Part shown: piece by piece, positions 11,517 to 18,055 of the stretch
Layout of the letters: each line of letters starts with the position of its first letter
Position numbering within the stretch: position 1 is the first letter of the stretch
DNA from: Aquificaceae bacterium
GTDB lineage: Bacteria; Aquificota; Aquificia; Aquificales; Aquificaceae
Direction: 5' to 3'
Length of the DNA stretch: 18,055 bases
Assembly: GCA_015492115.1 (NCBI GenBank)
Contig: WGFS01000027.1
Location: forward strand, 1 to 18,055
The notes under the pieces: model-generated
Database searches by the model: none
Seen by the model: the letters and a program-made list of their open reading frames with translations, nothing else
Told to the model about the DNA's origin: nothing
Translations under genes and position numbers: made by a program

Positions 11517-14474
11517 ATGATTGGATGGGTTTTAAAAAGGATCCTTGGCACCAAGAACGAAAGGGAGATCAAGAGGCTCAGACCCTATGTAAAAAGGGTG
11601 AACGAGCTTGAGAGAGAGCTTGACGGGTTGTCAAACAGTGAGCTTGTAAGAAGAGCCCAGGAACTCTACGACAACATAAGGCTGAACGAGGAGCTTAAGG
11701 AACAGATAGCGAGGGGGAAGATAACGGACGAGGTGGTTGAGGCTTTTGCGCTGGTGAGGGAGGCAGGAAAGAGGACTCTGGGACTCCGGCACTTTGACGT
11801 TCAGCTTATAGGCGGTTTCGTTCTCCATCAGGGGAAGATAGCGGAGATGAAGACGGGTGAGGGTAAGACCCTCGTTGCGACCCTGTCAGCCGCGGTCAAC
11901 GGGATGACCGACGAGGGCGTGCACGTGGTCACCGTGAACGATTACCTTGCCCGGAGGGACGCCCAGTGGATGGGAGCCATATACAAGTTCCTCGGACTTG
12001 AGGTCGGGGTCATAAACTCAGATGGACTCTCCTACAGGGTTGAGTGGGCTGACGAGGAAGCGTTCAAGACGGCGATAGAGAAAGACCTGAGGGTGTGGCC
12101 CGGGGGGAACTTTGATGAGACCATACCCTCGGAAAAGGTAAACATTGACGCAAAGAAGGCTTTCTTCACAGTCCTGAAGGAGGTTGACAGGAGGGACGCT
12201 TACAGCGCCAACATAACCTACGGAACGAACAACGAGTTCGGTTTTGACTACCTCAGGGACAACATGGCTTTCTCCAAGGATGACATAGTCCAAGTAAAGG
12301 GGCACAACTACGCCATAGTGGACGAGGTGGACTCCATACTGATAGACGAGGCGAGGACGCCCCTCATAATATCAGGTCCCGCTCAGGTGGACATAGAGGT
12401 TTACAAGACCGCTGACGCGGTGGTAAGGAAGCTTGAAAAGGACAGGGACTTCAAGGTTGACGAGAAGAACAGGAACGTGACCCTTACGGAGGAGGGGATA
12501 GATAAGATAGAAAAGCTGTTGAACATAGACAATCTGTACGACCTAAAGCACATAGACCTCCTCCACGCGATAGTGCAGTCCATCAGGGCTCACCACCTCT
12601 TCAAGAAGGACGTTCACTACATAGTGAGGGACGGAGAGGTCCTCATAGTTGACGAGTTCACCGGAAGGGTTCTCCCTGGAAGAAGGTGGTCGGACGGGCT
12701 CCACCAGGCTATAGAGGTCAAGGAAGGGGTAAAGGTCAAGGAGGAGAACCAGACCCTCGCGTCCATAACCTTCCAGAACTACTTCAAGCTCTATCGTAAG
12801 CTCGCGGGTATGACGGGAACTGCGGAAACGGAAGCCCTTGAGTTCAGAGAGATATACGGGCTTGACGTGGTTGTTATACCCACCCACAGACCCATGATAA
12901 GGAAAGACCTCCCGGATCTCGTTTACAAAACCAAGAAGGAGAAGTGGGAGAAGGTCGTTGAGGAGATACTCCTTAACTACCTCTTCGGGAGACCCGTCCT
13001 CGTGGGAACGGTGTCCATAGAGGACAACGAACAGCTTTCTTCCCTCCTGAAGAACAGGAAGCTCATAAGAAAGCTCCTTGAGAAGGAGGAGGTGAAGGAG
13101 AGGATCCAGAAGCTCAAGAACGAATACGGTATGAGCGATGAGGAGTTTGAAGAGAAGGTCAGGGACATACTCAAGAAAGGGATACCCCACAACATACTGA
13201 ACGCAAAGCACCACGAGAAGGAGGCTCAGATAATCGCCCAGGCAGGTAGGGTGGGGGCTGTGACCATAGCGACAAACATGGCGGGTAGAGGAACCGACAT
13301 ACTCCTCGGAGGCAACCCGGAGTACATGGCTAAGGAACTTCTCCAGTCCTGGGGCAAGAACCCTGAGGAGGCAAACGAGGAGGAGTGGAAGAGAGCCTTT
13401 GAGTCCGCCTACGAGGTGACGGAGAAGGAGAAGGATACCGTCAGGAAGCTCGGTGGACTGCTCGTGATAGGGACTGAGAGGCACGAGTCAAGGAGGATAG
13501 ACAACCAGCTCAGGGGTAGGGCAGGCAGGCAGGGAGACCCCGGGGAGTCAAGGTTCGTTCTCTCCCTTGAGGACGACCTCCTGAGGCTCTTCGGAGGGGA
13601 CAGGGTAGGAAAGCTGATGGACATGCTCAAGATACCCGAAGGGGAGCCCATAGAGAGCAGGATGGTGACGAAGGCTCTCCAGAACGCCCAGAAGAGGGTG
13701 GAGGCTCAGAACTTCCAGATAAGAAAACGGCTCTTTGAGTACGACAACGTCATGAACACCCAGAGGGAGGTCATCTACGCCCTCAGGAGGGATATCCTTG
13801 AGGGGGAAAACCTCAAGGAGGAGATATACGAGTTCATGAGGGACGTCCTTGAGCATGAAGTGGAGAGACTCCTTCCCGAGGAGGACCCTGAACTCTGGGA
13901 GCTTGAACCCCTGAGGAACTTCCTGAAAGAGTGGACAGGAAAGGATATAGAGATACCCAAGGTCAGGGACAAGGAAGAGCTGATAAACGCCCTGCACGAA
14001 AGGTTAAAGGAGCTCTACGAGGAGAAAGAGAAGGAGATAGGAAGTCCGGACGCAATGAGGGAGCTGGAGAGGATAGTGCTTCTCAACATACTGGACACCC
14101 TCTGGAGGGAGCACCTCCACGTCCTTGACAGACTCAGAGAAGGCATATACCTGAGGGGTTACGCGGCGAGGGATCCTCTCGTAGAGTACAAGAGGGAAGC
14201 CTTTGAGCTCTTTGAAGAGCTACTCCACAACATAAAGAGCCACACCGTATCCACACTCCTTCAGGTTCAGCTCAAGTCCCAGGAGGAGATAGAGGAGGAG
14301 AGAACCCTTGAGGAGAGGAAACGTGAAGAGCTACTGAACCAGGCGGTTTACGCGGGTGACAGCGATGGAAACAGGAGGGGACCAAGACCCAAAACCTTGA
14401 AGGAGAGGTTAAAGAACGAACGGCTCAGGAAACAGAAACTGAGGGCTAAGAGGCTTGAGAAGAACCAGGAGTGA
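11517..14474 (+). CDS. secA: SecA, preprotein translocase ATPase, with two insertions
   Basis: This 985-residue motor protein drives unfolded preproteins through SecYEG. Walker A is MKTGEGKT (111-118) and Walker B is DEVD (269-272), followed by DSILIDEARTPLIISGP. Later helicase motifs are clear (ATNMAGRGTDI, and RGRAGRQGDPGESRF). The protein is much longer than the E. coli (901) or B. subtilis (841) enzyme. Two extra segments account for much of this. One of about 45-50 residues lies within 169-228, before the YGTNNEFGFDYLRDN motif. Another of about 40 charged, helical residues lies at about 513-553, before HNILNAKHHEKEA. The C-terminus ends in basic and acidic helix and lacks the zinc-binding cysteine motif that binds SecB and lipid. 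The Shine-Dalgarno GGGAG is at 11506-11510. The stop overlaps the purU start by one base. Confidence 0.97.
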   Translation: MIGWVLKRILGTKNEREIKRLRPYVKRVNELERELDGLSNSELVRRAQELYDNIRLNEELKEQIARGKITDEVVEAFALVREAGKRTLGLRHFDVQLIGGFVLHQGKIAEMKTGEGKTLVATLSAAVNGMTDEGVHVVTVNDYLARRDAQWMGAIYKFLGLEVGVINSDGLSYRVEWADEEAFKTAIEKDLRVWPGGNFDETIPSEKVNIDAKKAFFTVLKEVDRRDAYSANITYGTNNEFGFDYLRDNMAFSKDDIVQVKGHNYAIVDEVDSILIDEARTPLIISGPAQVDIEVYKTADAVVRKLEKDRDFKVDEKNRNVTLTEEGIDKIEKLLNIDNLYDLKHIDLLHAIVQSIRAHHLFKKDVHYIVRDGEVLIVDEFTGRVLPGRRWSDGLHQAIEVKEGVKVKEENQTLASITFQNYFKLYRKLAGMTGTAETEALEFREIYGLDVVVIPTHRPMIRKDLPDLVYKTKKEKWEKVVEEILLNYLFGRPVLVGTVSIEDNEQLSSLLKNRKLIRKLLEKEEVKERIQKLKNEYGMSDEEFEEKVRDILKKGIPHNILNAKHHEKEAQIIAQAGRVGAVTIATNMAGRGTDILLGGNPEYMAKELLQSWGKNPEEANEEEWKRAFESAYEVTEKEKDTVRKLGGLLVIGTERHESRRIDNQLRGRAGRQGDPGESRFVLSLEDDLLRLFGGDRVGKLMDMLKIPEGEPIESRMVTKALQNAQKRVEAQNFQIRKRLFEYDNVMNTQREVIYALRRDILEGENLKEEIYEFMRDVLEHEVERLLPEEDPELWELEPLRNFLKEWTGKDIEIPKVRDKEELINALHERLKELYEEKEKEIGSPDAMRELERIVLLNILDTLWREHLHVLDRLREGIYLRGYAARDPLVEYKREAFELFEELLHNIKSHTVSTLLQVQLKSQEEIEEERTLEERKREELLNQAVYAGDSDGNRRGPRPKTLKERLKNERLRKQKLRAKRLEKNQE

Positions 14475-15325
14475 TGGAGAGCGCCATACTCCTTGTATCC
14501 TGTCCAGACCGAAAGGGGATAGTGAGGGAGATCGCCGGCTTCATAGCTGACAACGGGGGGAACATACTCCACTTTGACCAGCACATAGACTCCCAGAAGG
14601 GCATATTCTTCGCGAGGGTTGAGTGGGACATAAAGGATTTCAACATCCCGAGAGAGAAGATAGAGCCCGCCTTCAGACCCATAGCGGAGAGGTTCTCAAT
14701 GAACTACACCCTCCACTTCAGCGACCAGCTCCAGAGGGTAGCCATATTCGTCTCAAAGCAGGAGCACTGCTTTTACGACCTGATGCAGAGGTTCCAGAGC
14801 GGTGAGCTGAGGGGAGAACCTGTGCTCGTGATAAGCAACCATGAAGATATGAGACCCCTCTCAGAGTTCTTTGGAGTGCCCTACTACCACATACCGAAAA
14901 CGAAAGAAAACAAGAAGTCTGCGGAGGAGAAGGAGCTGAAGCTCCTTGAAAACCACGGAATAGATGTGGTAATACTCGCGAGGTACATGCAGATACTCTC
15001 GGAGGACTTTGTGAACAGGTACAGAAACAGGATAATAAACATACACCACTCCTTCCTTCCCGCCTTCCCGGGGGCGAAGCCCTACCACAGAGCCTACGAG
15101 AGGGGCGTGAAGATAATAGGGGCTACGAGCCACTACGTTACCGAGGTGCTTGACGAGGGACCCATAATTGAGCAGGACATAATAAGGGTCTCCCACAGGG
15201 ACTCCCTTGAGGACTTCATAAGAAAGGGAAAGGACATTGAGAGGATAGTCCTCGCGAGAGCTGTGAAGTGGCACCTTGAGAGGAAGGTTCTCGTTTACGA
15301 AAACAGGACTGTGGTCTTTGACTGA
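14474..15325 (+). CDS. purU: formyltetrahydrofolate deformylase
   Basis: This 283-residue enzyme hydrolyses 10-formyltetrahydrofolate to formate and tetrahydrofolate, balancing one-carbon pools and supplying formate for the formate-dependent step of purine synthesis. The N-terminal ACT domain (about 1-80) begins with SAILLVSCPDRKGIVREIAGFI. The C-terminal hydrolase domain is related to glycinamide ribonucleotide transformylase and has the catalytic trio Asn189 and His191 (INIHHSFLPAF) and Asp227 (LDEGPIIEQD). ATG 14474 shares a base with the secA stop (TGATG), so translation is probably by re-initiation; AGGAG at 14467-14471 is close upstream. The in-frame GTG one codon earlier is possible but less likely. 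Length is typical. The pairing with secA has no obvious functional meaning. Confidence 0.95.
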   Translation: MESAILLVSCPDRKGIVREIAGFIADNGGNILHFDQHIDSQKGIFFARVEWDIKDFNIPREKIEPAFRPIAERFSMNYTLHFSDQLQRVAIFVSKQEHCFYDLMQRFQSGELRGEPVLVISNHEDMRPLSEFFGVPYYHIPKTKENKKSAEEKELKLLENHGIDVVILARYMQILSEDFVNRYRNRIINIHHSFLPAFPGAKPYHRAYERGVKIIGATSHYVTEVLDEGPIIEQDIIRVSHRDSLEDFIRKGKDIERIVLARAVKWHLERKVLVYENRTVVFD

Positions 15326-15329
15326 AGTC

Positions 15330-15794
15330 TCACTTGGTAACGGTTATGAAAACTGAGAGGTAGCCGTCCCTGACCTTGTACCTCGTTATCATCAGCTTGT
15401 CCTTGAAGGCGTCCGGTATGTCCTTGTAGATCTCGGATCTCTTCAGAACCTCAAAAATACTGAGCTTCAGGTGATCACCCTCAGGCTCCATACCTTCCCT
15501 GCTGAGGAGATCCTCAAACCCACTCCTTGATATTATGGGGAGGTATATGCCCATGTCCTCAGTCTCAAATTCCCTTACGTTGTACACCTTCCTCTCGTCC
15601 TGACCTCCCCTGAACTCGTAACTCTTCCTGAAGAAAAACCCCTTCTTCCTGCCCCTTATCTTCACGAGCCTGTCCGAGAACCCGAACTCAAGGTCTGGAT
15701 AGACCCTTCTGAAGTCCTCAGGTGTGAGCTTGACCTCAACCTCCGTGTTTATCAGGTTCCCGAAGTTTATGAGATCCTCTTTGAATATTCCCAT
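15330..15794 (-). CDS. conserved-looking hypothetical protein, 154 residues
   Basis: I do not recognise this protein. It starts MGIFKEDLINFGNLINTEVEVKL, has no signal peptide or membrane helix, and is rich in charged residues and short strands (DRLVKIRGRKKGFFFRKSYEF, then MGIYLPIISRSGF). It ends YLSVFITVTK, so a soluble alpha/beta protein is likely. There is no cysteine or obvious catalytic motif. It is the last gene of the leuS-pyrC operon, five bases after the pyrC stop, with no clear Shine-Dalgarno (TAACC before the ATG), so translation is probably coupled to pyrC. Its end faces purU with only four bases between stop codons and no terminator. Codon use is like that of its neighbours, so it is very probably a real gene. 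Confidence 0.75.
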   Translation of the reverse strand: MGIFKEDLINFGNLINTEVEVKLTPEDFRRVYPDLEFGFSDRLVKIRGRKKGFFFRKSYEFRGGQDERKVYNVREFETEDMGIYLPIISRSGFEDLLSREGMEPEGDHLKLSIFEVLKRSEIYKDIPDAFKDKLMITRYKVRDGYLSVFITVTK

Positions 15795-15799
15795 GGTTA

Positions 15800-17068
15800 T
15801 TAATCTTTATACACGAGCTTGCCACCCTTTATGGTGTATATCACCTTTCCCGTGAGCGTCCTGCCCCAGAGGGGGGTGTTCCTGCTCTTGGAGAAGTTCG
15901 TCTCCTCATTCAGAACCCACTCCTTCTTGAGGTCAAATATAACTATGTCCGCGGGGGAGCCCTCCTTGAGAGTGCCCGCCGGTATCCCTATTATCCTCGC
16001 AGGGTTCGTGGACATGAGCTCCACGAGCTTTATTAACGAGAGATACTCCCTTGAGACGAGCTCCAGCATTATTGGCAGGGCGGTCTGCAGACCTATCATA
16101 CCCGGGAGTGCATTCTCAACAATACCCTTCTCAAAGCTCGCATGGGGGGCATGGTCTGTTGCTATACAGTCCACAGTCCCGTCGGAGAGGGCTTTTCTGA
16201 GAGCCTCCCTGTCCTCCTCCTTCCTCAGAGGTGGGTTTATCCTCGCGTCCGCACCGCTCCTGAGAACCTCCTCTTCAGTAAAGAGGAGGTGGTTCGGGTT
16301 CACCTCGCAGGTTACCTTTGCCCCCTTATCCTTGAAGTACCTGACCATATCAACACCGAGGGAGGTGGTGAGGTGCTGTATGTGGATGTGTCCACCGGTG
16401 TGGTAGGAGAGAACGCAGTCCCTTGCATTCAGGACGTCCTCAGCCTCCGGAGGTCTGGTTGATAGCCCGAGGAGTGCGGAGACCTCACCCTCGTTCACCG
16501 AACCAACAGCTATGCTGTCGTCCTCGCAGTGGTTCATTATGGGAACCCCGAGCTGGGCTGAGAGCTCAAGAGCCCTCCTCATTATTCTGGAGTCCATAAC
16601 CGGAGAACCGTCGTCGGTGAAGGCTACACAGCCTGCCTCCTTAAGAGCGTAAAAGTCCGAGAGCTCCCTTCCTCTCCTTCCCTTGGTTATAGTCCCCGCG
16701 GGGAGGACGTTGCATATACCCCAGCAGTTAGCCTTTGCCCTGACGTACTCGGCTGTCTCTGGAGAGTCTATGGGTGGCTCCGTATTGGGCATACAGACGA
16801 CCGTCGTGAACCCCCCTGCGACCGCGGACTTGCTCCCAGAGAGTATGTCCTCCTTGTAGGTCTGACCCGGGTCTCTGAAGTGAACGTGAAGGTCAACAAA
16901 GCCCGGGGCAACTATGAGCCCCTTAGCGTCTATTATCTCCGCCTCGGGCTCAAATATCTCCTCCTCTATCCTCTTTACCCTGTCCCCCTCTATCAGGACA
17001 TCGTATATTCCCAGAAGTCCCTGAGAGGGGTCAATGACCATACCCCCCTTTATCAGATGTCTTATCAT
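15800..17068 (-). CDS. pyrC: dihydroorotase, type I, Aquifex-like
   Basis: This 422-residue amidohydrolase interconverts carbamoyl-aspartate and dihydroorotate, the third step of pyrimidine synthesis. The zinc site is visible: His61 and His63 in DLHVHFRDPG, Asp153 in TDDG where most relatives have a carboxylated lysine or equivalent, His180 in MNHCEDD, His232 in IQHL, and catalytic Asp305 in ATDHAPH. Cys181 follows His180. These numbers and the length agree with the A. aeolicus enzyme, in which a single zinc is bound, Asp153 replaces the usual bridging lysine, Cys181 covers the metal, and activity needs the aspartate transcarbamoylase partner. The start overlaps the preceding unknown gene's stop by four bases (17065-17068). 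No pyrB is in the window. Confidence 0.96.
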   Translation of the reverse strand: MIRHLIKGGMVIDPSQGLLGIYDVLIEGDRVKRIEEEIFEPEAEIIDAKGLIVAPGFVDLHVHFRDPGQTYKEDILSGSKSAVAGGFTTVVCMPNTEPPIDSPETAEYVRAKANCWGICNVLPAGTITKGRRGRELSDFYALKEAGCVAFTDDGSPVMDSRIMRRALELSAQLGVPIMNHCEDDSIAVGSVNEGEVSALLGLSTRPPEAEDVLNARDCVLSYHTGGHIHIQHLTTSLGVDMVRYFKDKGAKVTCEVNPNHLLFTEEEVLRSGADARINPPLRKEEDREALRKALSDGTVDCIATDHAPHASFEKGIVENALPGMIGLQTALPIMLELVSREYLSLIKLVELMSTNPARIIGIPAGTLKEGSPADIVIFDLKKEWVLNEETNFSKSRNTPLWGRTLTGKVIYTIKGGKLVYKD

Positions 17069-17388
17069 CCCTTCTGCTCAGCCCCTTCCTGAGCGAGTTT
17101 TTCTGCCTGCTCCGTCAGGTTTAAGACCTCCCCTATGGCTCTCTTCAGGGCTTCAAGGTCGTTCAGCTCCCTAAACTGGGAGACCACAACAGCCAGGCTC
17201 TCAAGGAGCTCTTCCTTCAGAGGTCCCTGCCCGACCTTTATCTGAGCCATAGCTCCGAACACGGGGTGCTTTATCTGCTCTATGAGAGGCTTAGCCTCCT
17301 CTGGCGAACCCGCCTTTGCGATCTCCTCAAGGGTCTCTTTAAACCTCTTGATCAGCCCTATACCCATCTCAAACTCTCTGGTCATCAT
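17065..17388 (-). CDS. small soluble helical protein of unknown function between leuS alpha and pyrC
   Basis: This 107-residue protein begins MMTREFEMGIGLIKRFKETLEEI and looks all-helical: several amphipathic stretches (KRFKETLEEIAKAG, EEAKPLIEQIKHP, LKEELLESLAVVVSQFRELNDLEALKRAIGEVLNLTEQAEKLAQEG) and no cysteine, signal peptide or membrane segment. I do not recognise the family. I place the start at ATG 17388, one base after the leuS alpha stop, because GAGGAGGT (17397-17404) lies eight bases upstream; an in-frame TTG at 17406 lies upstream of that ribosome site. The stop overlaps pyrC by four bases. Its place directly after the truncated synthetase suggests testing for a role with it, but it has none of the motifs of the missing LeuRS part (no KMSKS) and is too short to be the beta subunit. 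Confidence 0.8.
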   Translation of the reverse strand: MMTREFEMGIGLIKRFKETLEEIAKAGSPEEAKPLIEQIKHPVFGAMAQIKVGQGPLKEELLESLAVVVSQFRELNDLEALKRAIGEVLNLTEQAEKLAQEGAEQKG

Positions 17389-17389
17389 C

Positions 17390-18055
17390 TCAGCACACCT
17401 CCTCAAGTTCTCTCAGTTTCTCCTTCAACTTATCAAGTTCATCTTCCTCGCTCAGTCCCAGATGTTCAAGGAGCCTGCCTATGCTGACCCACTTCTTGAG
17501 AACCATCCCCTGGGTTATGAGCCTCTCAAAGGGCTCGTCGTCTCTGACCATGCCTATGTCCTTGAGGAACTTCTGAAAGAACCTCGCGTAGAGAAGGTGC
17601 AGGACCGCGTGCTCTATACCGCCTATGTAAGTGTCAACGGGCATCCAGTAGTCAGCCTTCTTTCTATCAAAGGGGAGATCCTCGTTCTCAGGGTCGCAGT
17701 ACCTGAGGAAGTACCAGGAGGAGTCAAAGAAGGTGTCCATCGTGTCCGTCTCCCTCTTAGCTGGTCCCCCACACTTTGGGCAGGTGGTCTTGACGAACTC
17801 CTCCGAGGTCTGGAGGGGGTTTCCCCTTCCGGTGAACTTCACATCAAGGGGCAGTTTCACGGGGAGCTCCTCTTCGGGAACGGGAACAGTCCCGCACCTC
17901 TCGCAGTAAACTATGGGTATCGGCGTCCCCCAGTACCTCTGCCGGGAGACGTTCCAGTCCCTCAGCCTGTAAGTCACCTTCGGTTCTCCGAGCCCCTTCT
18001 CCTTCAGCCCTTCCGTTATCTCCCTCTTGGCACGCTCGGAGTCCATACCGTCAAA
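17390..18055 (-). CDS. leuS: leucyl-tRNA synthetase alpha subunit, C-terminal 221 residues (5' end outside window)
   Basis: The frame is open to the window edge, and the codons before the ATG at 18046 continue as family sequence (FDGMDSERAK), so that ATG is internal. The fragment has the post-editing-domain catalytic segment YRLRDWNVSRQRYWGTPIPIVYC, the zinc-module cysteines CERC and CPKC, TMDTFFDSSWYFLRYCDPEN, and then DTYIGGIEHAVLHLLYARFF through ITQGMVLKKW. In one-chain enzymes this is followed by the leucine-specific insertion, KMSKS and the anticodon-binding domain. Here the protein ends 34 residues after GMVL in a charged helix (EEDELDKLKEKLRELEEVC). A. aeolicus LeuRS is known to be split into alpha and beta chains at this region. 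The beta subunit must be encoded elsewhere. It heads an operon with the 107-residue gene, pyrC and the 154-residue gene. Confidence 0.93.
   Translation of the reverse strand, partial: FDGMDSERAKREITEGLKEKGLGEPKVTYRLRDWNVSRQRYWGTPIPIVYCERCGTVPVPEEELPVKLPLDVKFTGRGNPLQTSEEFVKTTCPKCGGPAKRETDTMDTFFDSSWYFLRYCDPENEDLPFDRKKADYWMPVDTYIGGIEHAVLHLLYARFFQKFLKDIGMVRDDEPFERLITQGMVLKKWVSIGRLLEHLGLSEEDELDKLKEKLRELEEVC
17397..17404 (-). promoter_or_regulatory. ribosome binding site that fixes the start of the 107-residue gene
   Basis: GAGGAGGT on the minus strand, eight bases before ATG 17388. It lies within the last codons of leuS alpha, so the small gene has its own strong initiation site rather than depending only on coupling. 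Confidence 0.75.

Noticed and set aside
12543..13484. Long open frame (313 codons) on the minus strand inside secA
   Set aside because: It is a codon-bias shadow of secA, very leucine-rich with no family pattern, while the plus strand encodes an unbroken SecA.
17389..17406. TTG start at 17406 for the 107-residue gene
   Set aside because: The Shine-Dalgarno GAGGAGGT overlaps this codon and is correctly placed for ATG 17388.
17390..17500. leuS truncation by frameshift or sequencing error
   Set aside because: After the stop no other frame continues with KMSKS or the anticodon-binding domain; the following gene is complete, has its own ribosome site and is unrelated. The known alpha/beta split explains the end.
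1..18055. Insertion sequences, integrases, CRISPR arrays, long direct repeats and attachment sites
   Set aside because: No transposase or integrase-like protein, no spaced repeat series and no duplicated end of tRNA-Val were seen; base and codon use is uniform throughout.

Overview
The window looks like a chromosomal segment of a thermophilic, chemolithotrophic bacterium of the order Aquificales (family Aquificaceae). Four observations support this. The leucyl-tRNA synthetase reading frame stops where the Aquifex aeolicus alpha subunit is known to stop. The dihydroorotase has the Aquifex-type Asp153 and Cys181. The cytochrome bc1 c1 subunit is of the short two-helix type. Codon use is rich in AGG/AGA for arginine and ATA for isoleucine, with very tight gene packing. 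Base composition is near half G+C, higher than A. aeolicus, so a Hydrogenivirga-like genus is a reasonable guess, but that is inference.

Layout from left to right. (1) 1-857: the end of cytochrome b and a complete cytochrome c1 (respiratory complex III), closed by a hairpin at 867-884 shared with a convergent small lipoprotein gene (888-1295, minus strand). (2) 1352-5588: a tightly overlapping three-gene operon encoding a solute-binding lipoprotein, a membrane histidine kinase and an NtrC-class sigma54 activator. (3) 5589-5737: a regulatory region with two tandem dyads of the form TTGCCA-N3-TGGCAA and a near-consensus sigma54 -24/-12 promoter. (4) 5738-7836: the probable target operon, a Tat-exported DsrE-like protein followed by an outer-membrane porin, ended by a hairpin and T-rich tract. 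(5) 7931-9625: an OsmC-family protein, trpA, tRNA-Val(CAC) and a CoA-binding protein. (6) 9622-11458, minus strand: cheB and cheR. (7) 11517-15325: secA and purU. (8) 15330-18055, minus strand: an operon running leuS alpha (5' end outside the window), a 107-residue unknown, pyrC and a 154-residue unknown.

The most interesting unit is 1352-7836. The binding lipoprotein has no transporter genes beside it. Its gene overlaps that of a kinase with a large extracytoplasmic domain, so the pair may sense a periplasmic ligand together. The kinase would phosphorylate the NtrC-type regulator. That regulator would bind the two dyads directly after its own stop codon and activate the sigma54 promoter, producing the exported DsrE-like protein and the porin. 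The ligand is not visible from sequence. A sulfur compound or an anion is a plausible guess because of the DsrE fold and the porin type.

The remaining genes are mostly housekeeping. No insertion sequence, CRISPR array, prophage or integrase gene was seen. No stretch longer than about 150 bases lacks a gene.
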